In this document: positions 24,660 to 33,913 of the stretch, piece after piece
Position numbering within the stretch: position 1 is the stretch's first letter
How the letters are laid out: each line of letters opens with the position of its first letter
DNA from: Flammeovirgaceae bacterium 311
Lineage (GTDB): Bacteria; Bacteroidota; Bacteroidia; Cytophagales; Cyclobacteriaceae
Direction: 5' to 3'
DNA: 64,000 bases
NCBI GenBank assembly: GCA_000597885.1
Contig: CP004371.1
Coordinates: 3,240,501 to 3,304,500, forward strand
The notes under the pieces: generated by a model
The model's database searches: none
What the model saw: the letters and a program-made list of their open reading frames with translations, nothing else
What the model was told of the DNA's origin: nothing
Position numbers and translations under genes: made by a program

Positions 24660-27590
24660 ATGGAGCAGGGTTTACAACTTCATGTCTATACCAAACTGTT
24701 AGATCAGTTACCTGGCCTGCATTGGTGGCAGAGCCTGGGGGGTGATAGCTATGCCTTTGCTCCGGCCTGCAGAAACCTGGCAGGTTTTGAAGATTCGTTA
24801 ACACCGCGGCAGTGGCAGTCACTGGTTCATCCTAACGATCAGCGCCGCCGCAAATCTGTACTGCAGCTGGCACCTGATCAGGAAAAAAATATCACCTACC
24901 GTTTTTTAACCAAAAGTGGCACCTACGAATGGGTGCAGGAGAGTATCAGGCACATCCAGTCTGCCGATGCCGGCGCTGTGTTACTTAGCACCGCCGCTAT
25001 CTGTAAGGAACCCGTATATCGTGCATTCTTCGATAATACTTCCCTGTTCATGGTCCTGCTGGATCCGGCAGGAAACATACGGGAGCTCAACAAAATCAGC
25101 AAGAAGTTTCTGGGGCATGAAGAACAGGAGGTATGGGACAAGCCTCTTTGGGAAAGTGCTTGCTTTAAAGAGGAAAACCAGAATACGGCCCGGATCAGGA
25201 ATGCTGTGATGAAGGCCGCTACCGGAGAGCAGGTAGATCTCCAGGAATGGATCATTAATTACAATGGACTCTACTTTCGGGGCAGATTCAGCATAAAACC
25301 TGTTTTTGATCAGCAGGGGCAGCTGGAATACCTGTTTATTGAAGGGAGTGATATTTCCCATAAAAGAACCCTGGACCAGGAGTGGTTTACCCTGGCCGAA
25401 AATATCCCCGATGTTATTACACGCTTCGATCAGGAGTACCGCTATCTGTTTGCCAACCCTGCCATAGAGAATTTTACGGGTAAAAAATCTTCTGAATACC
25501 TGGGCAAACGTATTGGAGAAACAAACTTTCCTGACCCTAGCTGGGATGGCTTTGAAACCAAGCTGCAGAAAGCCATGCTGACCGGGCAAATGCAAACCTA
25601 TGCCGGCAAGGTAAAGTCGCCAAAACAGGAAATAAAGGATATTTACAGCCTGCTGGTACCCGAATTGGACGAAAGGGGTAAAGTAGCCAGTGTACTGGTT
25701 ATTACGCGTGATATTACAGAGCTGGCGCAAAAAGAGAAAGATCTTGAACAAATCAACGCCAGGCTACGTGCCATTATAGAAGGCACCAAAGATATTATTT
25801 GTGCTTTAGATACAGATAAAAAGCTGATTGCCTACAATGCGGCTTATGCAGAAGAAATGCAGCAGCTTTTTGGGGTAGAGGTAAAGCCAAAGCAAAGTAT
25901 AGAAGAATTGCTGTCCGGGCACCCCGAAGAATTAAAAAACGCCCTGGACCTCTGGAAAAGGGCGCTAAAGGGCGAGGAGTTTGCCATTCAGCAGGAATTT
26001 GGCCTGCAGGATCGCGAGCGTAATTATTATGAAATAAATTTTTCTTCTATCCGGGATGAAGAAGGAAAGCTGATTGGAGCCTCCTCCAGAACCATCAATA
26101 TAAGCCGGGAACGCCAGATTGAAAAAGAACTGAAGGATGCGCATGAGTTTCTGGTACTGGCAGAAAACCTGCCGCAGGTTATTTTTACAGCACGCCCCGA
26201 CGGGCAAATTGACTACCTTAACAATGCTTTTTTCAAATATACAAACCTGCCCCAAATACACGCAGTAGAGGTTGACTGGAAAAAGATACTGCATCCTGAA
26301 GACTATGCCGGCACCATGGAGCAATGGTTTGATGCCATCAAATACAGAGCCCCTGGGCTGCAGCTGGAGCTACGGCTGCGCAACAGGCATGGTCTCTACC
26401 GCTGGCATATTGCGCGTGCAGTACCCCTCTACAATAATCAGAAAGCAACTATTAAGTGGGTTGGTATTATCAGCGATGTACATGAGGCTAAAATTGCCGG
26501 CGAACTGGAGCGAATGGCTGCAGAAGAGTTCAAAACTATTTCTGAAAGCCTTCCCCACATTGTATGGACTACCCATGCCGACGGCCGTGCCACCTATTTT
26601 AACCAAAAATGGTACGACTATACCGGCGAAGATGAGGTGGTTACTAATGAGTGGGACTGGCTGAAATTTGTTCATCCGGAAGACAAAAGCCGTACACAAA
26701 AAACCTGGAAGAAGGCCATTACTTCACGCACCTACTACCAGGTAGAATACAGACTGTTCCACAAAAGCGGCCGCTACCGCTGGTTTTTAGCCAGGGGCGT
26801 ACCTGTGACCGATGCGGCCGGAAACGTGATTAAATGGTTTGGCACCTGCACCGATATACATGAAAACAAGCTGCAGCGTAAGCGGCTGCAAACGCAAAAC
26901 GAACGCTTAAACCAGATTAACCAGTACCTGGATAATTTTGTACATGCTGCTGCCCATGACCTGCGCTCGCCGGTAGCCAATATGAAAGGGCTGCTACAGT
27001 TACTGAGTGGTAACAGCAAAGAAAAGCGCAGCAAGATAATAGAATCTATGGAGACAAGCCTGTACCGGCTGGATAATACCCTGCAGGCCATGATCCATTC
27101 CATTGAGCTGCAGAGCCTGAAACAAAGCCCTGCTAAAAAGCTCAGCTTCAGAGATGCTTTTACCATGGTGCACCAGGAGCTTCAGGAGCGGCTGCAACCA
27201 GTACCCCACGAGATACAGGCAAACTTTGAAAATTGCCCCGACATAGTATTCATACCCTTTTACCTGGAGAGCCTTTTCAGAAACCTGCTGAGCAATGCCA
27301 TCAAGTATAGAAAAGAAGATGAAAAACTGGTGATCAGGATCAGTTGCCGCACCTTCCGCAATTACAAGCTCCTGGAGTTTTCAGACAATGGCATTGGCAT
27401 AGATGTGGAGAAGTATAAAAACAAGCTGTTCCGCCCCTTTCAGCGCTTTACAGCCCAGGCAGGCGGAAAAGGCATTGGCCTGCACCTGATCAATAATATT
27501 GTAACCAAAACCGGAGGCAAAGTTGAGGTCATCAGCCAGCCTGGCAAGGGTACAACCTTCCGCTTATTCCTGAAAAACCTGGAGGGTTAA
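24660..27590 (+). CDS. Multi-PAS sensor histidine kinase
   Basis: The 976-residue protein has no signal peptide or membrane helix and consists of about six consecutive PAS/PAC-like modules (roughly 1-760), a HisKA domain with phosphoacceptor His766 (HAAAHDLRSPV), and a HATPase_c domain with N box (LLSNAIKYRKED), G1 DNGIGID, and G2 GKGIGLHLINN. The kinase is therefore cytoplasmic and probably senses small molecules or redox. It carries no receiver domain and no response regulator gene is adjacent. An in-frame GTG at 24630 would add 10 residues; ATG 24660 is preferred. Confidence 0.92.
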   Translation: MEQGLQLHVYTKLLDQLPGLHWWQSLGGDSYAFAPACRNLAGFEDSLTPRQWQSLVHPNDQRRRKSVLQLAPDQEKNITYRFLTKSGTYEWVQESIRHIQSADAGAVLLSTAAICKEPVYRAFFDNTSLFMVLLDPAGNIRELNKISKKFLGHEEQEVWDKPLWESACFKEENQNTARIRNAVMKAATGEQVDLQEWIINYNGLYFRGRFSIKPVFDQQGQLEYLFIEGSDISHKRTLDQEWFTLAENIPDVITRFDQEYRYLFANPAIENFTGKKSSEYLGKRIGETNFPDPSWDGFETKLQKAMLTGQMQTYAGKVKSPKQEIKDIYSLLVPELDERGKVASVLVITRDITELAQKEKDLEQINARLRAIIEGTKDIICALDTDKKLIAYNAAYAEEMQQLFGVEVKPKQSIEELLSGHPEELKNALDLWKRALKGEEFAIQQEFGLQDRERNYYEINFSSIRDEEGKLIGASSRTINISRERQIEKELKDAHEFLVLAENLPQVIFTARPDGQIDYLNNAFFKYTNLPQIHAVEVDWKKILHPEDYAGTMEQWFDAIKYRAPGLQLELRLRNRHGLYRWHIARAVPLYNNQKATIKWVGIISDVHEAKIAGELERMAAEEFKTISESLPHIVWTTHADGRATYFNQKWYDYTGEDEVVTNEWDWLKFVHPEDKSRTQKTWKKAITSRTYYQVEYRLFHKSGRYRWFLARGVPVTDAAGNVIKWFGTCTDIHENKLQRKRLQTQNERLNQINQYLDNFVHAAAHDLRSPVANMKGLLQLLSGNSKEKRSKIIESMETSLYRLDNTLQAMIHSIELQSLKQSPAKKLSFRDAFTMVHQELQERLQPVPHEIQANFENCPDIVFIPFYLESLFRNLLSNAIKYRKEDEKLVIRISCRTFRNYKLLEFSDNGIGIDVEKYKNKLFRPFQRFTAQAGGKGIGLHLINNIVTKTGGKVEVISQPGKGTTFRLFLKNLEG

Positions 27591-27633
27591 GGAGTACCAA
27601 ATTATCCTGCCCTAACCCATTACTCACCTTAGC

Positions 27634-28875
27634 TTAGCTCTTAACAACTCTCAGGAGCATACTCTCCAGGGTCAGGCCCGGACCAAAGGCAAAGCTAATG
27701 ATAGGGCGCCCCTCAAGGCTGTTACTCTCCGCTGATGGTATATCTCCATGAAGGTTTTCACCTTGTCGTTCAGCTTTCCCATTGCCTTCCGGACTTAGGT
27801 TAGTTTCTGCTTTGCCCAGCATATAGGAAGAAGAAAAAACTTCAGGGATCTCCAGGCCAGCCTCATCAAATATCTCTTTCAGCACAAACAATACAGTGGC
27901 CGACGACATATTTCCATACTCCTGTAGTACAGCATAAGAATAGCGATTATCCTTTCTTTCCAGGCCCAGCGCTTCTTCGGTTACTTCCAGAATACGTCTG
28001 CCTCCGGGGTGAACAGCAAAGATGGGATCCTCTTTTTCTACATGCGGAATTTTTCTAAGAAGTCCCTTCAGCAGCTTCTCTACCCCGCCTTTAATAAATG
28101 CCGGTATATAGGAGGATAATCTCATCTCAAATCCGGTATCGCCAATGTGCCAGGCCATATCCTCAAGGCCATCCAAGGCCAGGTCGCAATAAAATTGCTC
28201 CAGGGCCAGCTGTATTCCGGGGCGCCTGATACCTTCTACCAGCACTGCAGCGGCACCATCGCCAAAAAGGGCATTCGCCAACAGGTTATCATCATCATGT
28301 TTCTTCTGAAAATGCAGCGTACACAGCTCTACCGATACCACCAGTACCTTGCTGCTGGCATCTGCCTGGCAAATGCTGGCTGCTAATTTCAGGCCATTGA
28401 TGGCGGCATAACACCCCATGAAATAGACACAGGTACGATTAACAGAACTTCGGAGCCCCAAAGCCTGAACCAGCGAAATATCCAGCCCCGGCGCCTGCAT
28501 GCCAGTGCAGCTTACGGTGATCAGGTGTGTTATATCTCCCAGTTCCACATCTGGCAGTTGCTCCAGGCACTTTTTTGAGGCGGCTGCTGCCAGTGCCGGC
28601 GCTTCAGTATTGTACACAGCCATTCTGTTCTGGGTAGTGGGGAATGGCTCCAGGTTTTCGGTATTGGGGAAAAAGCTGTAATAGCCATAAGGCTTTTTAT
28701 AATCCTCCAGCACAGAATAGCGTTGCCTGATGCCACTGGCCCGGTAAACAGCCTGTAATCTACGTTTGTCAGCAGGGCCTAGTGCCATGGCTTCTGCCAT
28801 AAAGCGGGCTGCATCGGCCTGTGGTATTATATGCGGAGGTGTTGCTGTACCTAATGCCGAGATGTATGCGGTCAT
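27634..28875 (-). CDS. Type III polyketide synthase (chalcone-synthase family)
   Basis: The 413-residue enzyme condenses malonyl-CoA on an acyl starter. The catalytic triad is intact: Cys155 (YFMGCYAA), His289 (FAVHPGG) and Asn322 (EYGNMSSAT). GFGPG-type closure appears as FAFGPGLTLE (396-405). Between Asn322 and that motif is an extra hydrophilic segment of about 45 residues (343-390, rich in Glu, Gly, Asn and Ser) that most family members lack. In Bacteroidetes these enzymes make alkylresorcinol/pyrone-type lipids. It is divergent from a UbiA prenyltransferase gene 45 bases away, so the two may share a regulatory region. Confidence 0.92.
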   Translation of the reverse strand: MTAYISALGTATPPHIIPQADAARFMAEAMALGPADKRRLQAVYRASGIRQRYSVLEDYKKPYGYYSFFPNTENLEPFPTTQNRMAVYNTEAPALAAAASKKCLEQLPDVELGDITHLITVSCTGMQAPGLDISLVQALGLRSSVNRTCVYFMGCYAAINGLKLAASICQADASSKVLVVSVELCTLHFQKKHDDDNLLANALFGDGAAAVLVEGIRRPGIQLALEQFYCDLALDGLEDMAWHIGDTGFEMRLSSYIPAFIKGGVEKLLKGLLRKIPHVEKEDPIFAVHPGGRRILEVTEEALGLERKDNRYSYAVLQEYGNMSSATVLFVLKEIFDEAGLEIPEVFSSSYMLGKAETNLSPEGNGKAERQGENLHGDIPSAESNSLEGRPIISFAFGPGLTLESMLLRVVKS

Positions 28876-28919
28876 ATTTTGAAAATTCCTTAACTTATGA
28901 TTTTAAAACCGGTGGGGCC

Positions 28920-29798
28920 ATGCTAAAGAAATCTACCTTGCTGCATTTGCGCATTCCCTTTTCCTTTTACCTGATGCCCGTTTATCTGTTTGCTCTTGCG
29001 GTGGCAGAAGCTGTACATATAATACCAGCAATAGGGGTATTTGTTAGCCTGCACCTGTTATTATATCCGGCAAGCAATGGCTACAACAGTTATTTTGATA
29101 AGGATGAAGAAAGTATAGGCGGGCTGGAAAAGCCACCTCCTGTTAGCCGGGAGCTTTATTTTACAGCTAATATGCTGGATCTGCTGGCCCTGATCATTGG
29201 CTGGTGGCTGGCCGGCCCTGTTTTTGCCCTTATGGCTGCCATTTACAGTGCAGTATCACGCGCATACAGCCATCCCATGATTCGCCTGAAGAAGCACCCC
29301 TTTACCAGCTGGTGGGTAGCCGGCTTTTTTCAGGGCTTTTTTACATTTGCCATGGCTTATGTTGGCATAACCGGCAGTAGTCTGGCAGAATTTTGGGAAG
29401 TGAAAACCGTACTGGCCGGCTGCCTTACTACACTGCTGCTCTGGGGTTCTTACCCCATGACACAAATTTACCAGCACCACGAAGATGCCCGCCGAGGCGA
29501 CCATACCCTAAGCCTGATGCTGGGCGTTAAAGGCACTTTCTTTTTTACGGCAGCGGCTTTTACAATTGCCAACATTGCCTTCTGGATTTATTTCCTGGAG
29601 TTTCACACCTTCTGGCGGGGAGTGGCCTTTCAGCTGGTACTACTGCCGGTGTTTATTTATTTTTTCCACTGGCTGCTGCTTGCTTACCGCAACGAAAATG
29701 CCGTGAGTTTTAAAAAAGCGATGTTTTTGAATACTCTTTCGGCGGCTTGTCTAAATATCTTTTTTGCGAGTATGCTTATTTGGCCTGACCGTTTTTAA
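28920..29798 (+). CDS. UbiA-family prenyltransferase
   Basis: The 292-residue protein has about nine hydrophobic helices and both Asp-rich motifs of the family: NSYFDKDEE (first motif, near 59-67) and EDARRGDHTLS (second motif). Such enzymes attach isoprenoids to aromatic rings. Start ATG 28920 is chosen because earlier in-frame starts at 28821 or 28866 lie inside the divergent polyketide synthase gene. A UbiA gene next to a type III PKS suggests prenylation of its product. Its last 48 bases overlap the 3' end of the convergent kinase gene. Confidence 0.9.
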   Translation: MLKKSTLLHLRIPFSFYLMPVYLFALAVAEAVHIIPAIGVFVSLHLLLYPASNGYNSYFDKDEESIGGLEKPPPVSRELYFTANMLDLLALIIGWWLAGPVFALMAAIYSAVSRAYSHPMIRLKKHPFTSWWVAGFFQGFFTFAMAYVGITGSSLAEFWEVKTVLAGCLTTLLLWGSYPMTQIYQHHEDARRGDHTLSLMLGVKGTFFFTAAAFTIANIAFWIYFLEFHTFWRGVAFQLVLLPVFIYFFHWLLLAYRNENAVSFKKAMFLNTLSAACLNIFFASMLIWPDRF

Positions 29799-31406
29799 GC
29801 GTTGCTGCCTGGTGAGGTGTGGTAAAAAAACAACCACTGAGGTGCCTTGGCCTTCCTGGCTTTCAATATGAAATTTTCCCTGCATACGTTCCACCGTCTG
29901 TTTTACAATATACAGCCCCAAGCCTGATCCCTCAGATCGGTCGGTTGCCCTGAAAAACATATCCCAGACTTTATCTATATACTCCTGCGGAATACCGATA
30001 CCGTTGTCTTCCACCTCTATACTGGCACCTTTGGCAGTATTATGAATCGTTACTTTAACAAAGGGTTCCGGCTTTCTTAAATCAGCGTACTTTACAGCAT
30101 TGCCAATAAGGTTGTTCAGGATCATGCTTATTCTTACCTGATCGCTCTGGAAGGTATACAGCTCATTATTGATACTGGTTTGAATATGTATTTTACTGAA
30201 GTGCTCCAGGTAATGTACATGTTCCAGCGCATCTTTCAGCAGCGGCTCCCACTCTATACTTTCCAGAGATATTTCGGTACGGCTGCTCTTTGCATACGAA
30301 AGCATGGCTTTTACAAAATCATCCAGCTTGTGTACCCTGTTTTCAATATAGTTGTGGTATTCGTGGATTTTAGCTGTATCTGCTTCCTGCTTGGCCAGCA
30401 GCAACAAACCCAAAATAGAAGTTAACGGTGATCTTAGGTCATGAGAAGTTTTATACATGATCTGGTCGAGCTCATAGTTGCGGTCAGAAAGCTCCTCTAC
30501 CAGATGCTGCAAATCTTCTTTCTGCTCATGCAGCATTTTATTGGTGTTATCAAGTTCTGTTTTATGCTGCTGCAGTTCCTGATTCTGGAAGTTCAGCTTT
30601 TCATTGAGGCGCAGGGTTTCCTGCAGCAAAAGCTGGTTCTGCTCCTGTTGCTCCACTTCTTTGGTAAGATCAATAATGTATCCGCCTATGGAATTAATCT
30701 TACCATGCCTGTTCTGAACCGGGAAAAAGATGGTGTAAAAAAATCTTCGGCCTGAGGGCAATTTATATTCTTCCGTAAGCATAAGAGGTTCTCCACTTTC
30801 AATGACTCCCTCAACATGCACCCTGAAGTGATCATATAAATCAGCAGACTCAAAGTCCTTTACACTGTAGATCTTCTTTGATTTTGCATCAGAAAACTTA
30901 TAGAATGCTTTATTTGCCAGCTTGATGTTGAGCTCTGCATCTACAATAAAAACCGGAATAGGAGCAAATTTTAAAAAATCATTGAAAGTTTTAAGGGTGG
31001 TATGCATCAGGTCGCCAGGTTGCGTATTGCCTGACAGAAAATCAGCACAAAAAGCAAACACCATTACCTGTTCTATCTCTTTGTCTCCATCCAGGGGAAT
31101 AAAATGAAGCTCAAATATCTTGGTTCCCTCCCCGGCAGCCTGGAGGCTTACAAGTACCTCATCCAATGTGAAAGACTCTCCTGCTAGTGCTCTACGGTAT
31201 TGCTTTGCATCTAAATAATTAACTGGTACTAATACCTCCTCTAACCTTCTGCCAACACATTCTTTTTTCTTAATGCGGGTACAGGCCTCCATATATTTAT
31301 TCCACTCTAAAACGATCAGGTCTTTATCATAAATGAACATGCCTAATCCGGTGCCCTGGCCAAGGCGCCGAATTAATTTTCTTCCGTCGGGGGTCCTGTC
31401 ATCCAT
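29751..31406 (-). CDS. PAS sensor histidine kinase
   Basis: The 551-residue cytoplasmic kinase has two PAS modules (about 15-130 and 145-255), a coiled-coil of about 60 residues (LLQETLRLNEKLNFQNQELQQHK...), a HisKA domain with phosphoacceptor His322 (YKTSHDLRSPL), and HATPase_c with LIGNAVKYADL, VEDNGIGIP and GSGLGLYIVKQ. The basic C-terminal tail (about 20 residues, from LTRQQRL to the end) is encoded in the bases that overlap the UbiA gene. There is no adjacent response regulator. Confidence 0.9.
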   Translation of the reverse strand: MDDRTPDGRKLIRRLGQGTGLGMFIYDKDLIVLEWNKYMEACTRIKKKECVGRRLEEVLVPVNYLDAKQYRRALAGESFTLDEVLVSLQAAGEGTKIFELHFIPLDGDKEIEQVMVFAFCADFLSGNTQPGDLMHTTLKTFNDFLKFAPIPVFIVDAELNIKLANKAFYKFSDAKSKKIYSVKDFESADLYDHFRVHVEGVIESGEPLMLTEEYKLPSGRRFFYTIFFPVQNRHGKINSIGGYIIDLTKEVEQQEQNQLLLQETLRLNEKLNFQNQELQQHKTELDNTNKMLHEQKEDLQHLVEELSDRNYELDQIMYKTSHDLRSPLTSILGLLLLAKQEADTAKIHEYHNYIENRVHKLDDFVKAMLSYAKSSRTEISLESIEWEPLLKDALEHVHYLEHFSKIHIQTSINNELYTFQSDQVRISMILNNLIGNAVKYADLRKPEPFVKVTIHNTAKGASIEVEDNGIGIPQEYIDKVWDMFFRATDRSEGSGLGLYIVKQTVERMQGKFHIESQEGQGTSVVVFLPHLTRQQRLKTVRPNKHTRKKDI

Positions 31407-31538
31407 GCTACGGTGGCAATGAAAAAATAGCTGTTAGAGAGCAAGTCAATGAAGATATCAATAAATATTACATTAAAATCAACATAATATTAAAAATATT
31501 CATCATTAGAACCGGAGCAAAAAGGAATTGTTTAAACA

Positions 31539-31572
31539 CAGAAGCCTATGCTTTTACTGGCATAGGCTTCTG
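31539..31572. terminator. Hairpin between the DUF4097 module and the kinase gene
   Basis: A perfect 12-bp stem CAGAAGCCTATG/CATAGGCTTCTG encloses a ten-base loop. It sits after the last DUF4097 stop on the minus strand and upstream of the kinase start. The flanking T-run is weak (TGTTTAAAC), so it may be a terminator or a stabilising hairpin. Confidence 0.5.
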
Positions 31573-31600
31573 CTTGTTAAAATAAAGAATGCTGATCCTG

Positions 31601-32296
31601 CTACTCTTTGCGCAGGTATATATTGCTGCTGATGGTCTCTAGACGAACAGGCGTTCCACCCTTTCCCAGCATGCCTTTCATTTCATAGCCAACAATGGGT
31701 ATCTCATCTTTTTTATTGAGAATCTGCATTTCCAGATCGGTATAAAGCTCTCCTGTAACAGATTTTAGCGATAGCTCTGCCTGCTGTGCTGCCGGCAGGC
31801 TTACATCAATAAAGCCGCTGATGCTCTTCAGATCGAGGCTTCCCTTTAAGTTTGTAGCTATTACATCTCCGCTGATGGTTTCAAGCTTGAGCGCGGCCTC
31901 CTGGGGCAGCCAAACCTCAAAGGTGATTTCCATACAAATGATTCGCTGCTTGTTATCGGAGTTATAATTCCAGATTGCCTGGCTGCCGTTACAATCATCG
32001 GGAGAGGAACCTGTTACTTTCTCCTCCCTGAAAAGAGAGGTGATCTGCAGCCCGTTACCCTGATCGGCAGAGGTTAATTGAAAAGCATCGTTGTGCCGGC
32101 CACCGTTTATTTGTACCACCGCCCGTACCTCAACTTCCGGCTTATCCCAGCCCTTTAGTTGAATAGTTCTGGCATGGTCAAATTTTAGGATAAGTGATTT
32201 GTTAGCAGGCAGTGGCCAACGCTCGTTTATTACCTTTTGTGCCTGCAGGCACAGGGGCATCAGCGCCAGCAGCAGCATGATAAGTTTCTTCTTCAT
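31601..32296 (-). CDS. Secreted DUF4097 beta-repeat protein (module B, fourth gene)
   Basis: The 231-residue protein has a signal peptide (MKKKLIMLLLALMPLCLQAQ) and an extended series of short beta-strand repeats of the type LKLETISGDVIATNLKG, DLKSISGFIDVSLP and LSLKSVTGELYTDLE. This is DUF4097, a putative adhesin forming a right-handed beta structure. The last residues, ISSNIYLRKE, match the ends of the other three copies. The gene is 4 bases downstream of its paralogue at 32301 and closes the sigma-HEAT-DUF4097-DUF4097 module. Probable location is periplasm or surface. Confidence 0.85.
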   Translation of the reverse strand: MKKKLIMLLLALMPLCLQAQKVINERWPLPANKSLILKFDHARTIQLKGWDKPEVEVRAVVQINGGRHNDAFQLTSADQGNGLQITSLFREEKVTGSSPDDCNGSQAIWNYNSDNKQRIICMEITFEVWLPQEAALKLETISGDVIATNLKGSLDLKSISGFIDVSLPAAQQAELSLKSVTGELYTDLEMQILNKKDEIPIVGYEMKGMLGKGGTPVRLETISSNIYLRKE

Positions 32297-32300
32297 GGCG

Positions 32301-33074
32301 TTAGCGTTTACGCAGGTAAATATTACTACTGGTGCTTCTGATGGTTAAGGCTGCGCCTCCCCCATTCAGGGTGGCTCTTATGGTGCTGTTGCCGCCGCCC
32401 ACATGCTGCATATTCTCCTCCTGTCCCTTTCTGTTCTGCATCTTCAGGTCCAGATCGGTAAATATTTCGCCCACTACCGAGCTTAGCACCAGGTCTGCCC
32501 TGGCAGCTGCTGGCATGCTAACATCAACCTCGCTTGCAACACTGCTGATCATACTGGGGCCATTCTGGCTGTACTCACTAAATGTTATATTAATATCGCC
32601 GCTGGTGCTGTTGGCTATTACCGGACCCGAAACATCTGTAAGCCGTACCTGGGCATCGAGCGATTTTACCTCCAGCTCAGCCCGCATCCCCTTTACAGTT
32701 ACATCTCCGCCACCCCAGTTCATATCTTCTATGCTCAGGCGGGCGTTTTCAGGTACTCTGATCACATACGTTCCGGGATGTTGCGTAGCCTCGCGAACCA
32801 GCAGGGCACCTTCTTTCGCTTCTACAGCCAGGCCTATGCCTGTATTATCTACAGAGGTATTATAGAGAGAGCGTAAACCTTTGGCACGTTCTGGTGGTGC
32901 CTGGTAATCAGAAGCCTGTATCACTATTTCGCTGCCACTGTAGCCTTCAATGCGAATGTCGGCCTTATGGTACTGTATTTTCACCTGCTGATTTGCGGCT
33001 ACTTTCTGTTTGAACTCCTGGGCCAGCCCCGGCAGGGCCGCGGAAAGCAGGAGTAGTAGAATCTTATATTTCAT
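32301..33074 (-). CDS. Secreted DUF4097 beta-repeat protein (module B, third gene)
   Basis: The 257-residue protein has a signal peptide (MKYKILLLLLSAALPGLAQ) and DUF4097 repeats (ITFSEYSQNGP, VDVSMPAAARADLVLSSVVGEIFTDLDLK). The mature chain is rich in Val, Ser, Gly and Asn with alternating hydrophobic residues. It ends in RSTSSNIYLRKR. It lies 62 bases downstream of the HEAT-repeat membrane protein gene and 4 bases before the next DUF4097 gene, so the set is co-transcribed. The ligand is unknown. Confidence 0.87.
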   Translation of the reverse strand: MKYKILLLLLSAALPGLAQEFKQKVAANQQVKIQYHKADIRIEGYSGSEIVIQASDYQAPPERAKGLRSLYNTSVDNTGIGLAVEAKEGALLVREATQHPGTYVIRVPENARLSIEDMNWGGGDVTVKGMRAELEVKSLDAQVRLTDVSGPVIANSTSGDINITFSEYSQNGPSMISSVASEVDVSMPAAARADLVLSSVVGEIFTDLDLKMQNRKGQEENMQHVGGGNSTIRATLNGGGAALTIRSTSSNIYLRKR

Positions 33075-33136
33075 GTAATGGTCCGTTTTAATTTGAAGAA
33101 ATTGATTGTATATGTGAAAGGGATCGATCCAAAATT

Positions 33137-33913
33137 CTATAGCAGTATGGAGATGCTTTTTTGTAGCTGCTGCCGTACTACCTGTTGTAGATCAGCCTGG
33201 CGCAGCATATCCTGCATTTGAGGTACTGCCTCCTTCTCCTGCATGGCAGTAAGCCCCTGGATGAGCATAATCTGCACGTTAGGGTCTTTTTGTATACCCA
33301 GCGAGTGAATGAGTGCCTGACGCACCTGCGGGTGCTCCCGGTAATGCATCAGGGCTTCCACAGCGGCCATGCGTACATTTACATTATCATCAAAGTGCAT
33401 GGTTTCTATGAGTGCCAGCAGCAGTTCGGCATCGGCCCGGGGGGCTTCTGAAGCCACACTCACTGCCTGCAGCCGCTGGCTGGTAGTGGCTCCGTTTTGC
33501 AGCATTTCCTTCAGAGAGCTTAGCTCCTGCCGCATGGCAGTAAGCTCGGTAGCTGTTTCTGCAGCAAGGGGCGCATCGGGCTGGCTGCCGGTAAATTTAC
33601 CTGCCGCAAAACCAAGCACCAGCAGGCTAACGGCTGCTGCTATCTGCCACACCGCCAGCCAGTAGCTATGCGTTTTTTGCAGGGCAGGTCTATCTGCGTC
33701 CTGAGGTAATATGGCTAATATTTCCTGATCACTAATAGGCGCTTTAATGGATTGCTCCTGCTGTTGCCACCCCAGCAGCTTAGCCTCCAGTACTAAATCC
33801 TGTGGCAGAGTTGCCTCCTGCAGTGCTTCTTTCAATGCTTTTTCTTCGGCAATAGTAGTTTCGCCCTCGTAGTAGCGGCTAAGCAATTCGCGTACACTAT
33901 CCCAGTTTTTCAT
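33137..33913 (-). CDS. Single-TM HEAT-repeat protein, putative anti-sigma factor (module B)
   Basis: The 258-residue protein has a short helical N-terminus (LLSRYYEGETTIAEEKAL) of the type seen in anti-sigma factors, one membrane helix (about 85-107, LAVWQIAAAVSLLVLGFAAG), then a helical C-terminal half with HEAT-like repeats (NVNVRMAAVEALMHY, DPNVQIMLIQGL). It ends in QLQKSISILL. It overlaps the sigma gene by 17 bases. An N-inside topology with an extracytoplasmic HEAT domain would be typical for a membrane anti-sigma sensor. The anti-sigma role is inference from context. Confidence 0.75.
   Translation of the reverse strand: MKNWDSVRELLSRYYEGETTIAEEKALKEALQEATLPQDLVLEAKLLGWQQQEQSIKAPISDQEILAILPQDADRPALQKTHSYWLAVWQIAAAVSLLVLGFAAGKFTGSQPDAPLAAETATELTAMRQELSSLKEMLQNGATTSQRLQAVSVASEAPRADAELLLALIETMHFDDNVNVRMAAVEALMHYREHPQVRQALIHSLGIQKDPNVQIMLIQGLTAMQEKEAVPQMQDMLRQADLQQVVRQQLQKSISILL

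Noticed and set aside
24981-25751. 256-codon minus-strand frame
   Set aside because: It lies inside the six-PAS kinase gene, whose plus-strand translation has clear PAS motifs. The reverse product shows no recognisable domain.
29751-29798. Frameshift at the kinase C-terminus causing the UbiA overlap
   Set aside because: Both frames remain open with normal codon use to their stops, so overlap is more likely than an error, although relatives should be checked.
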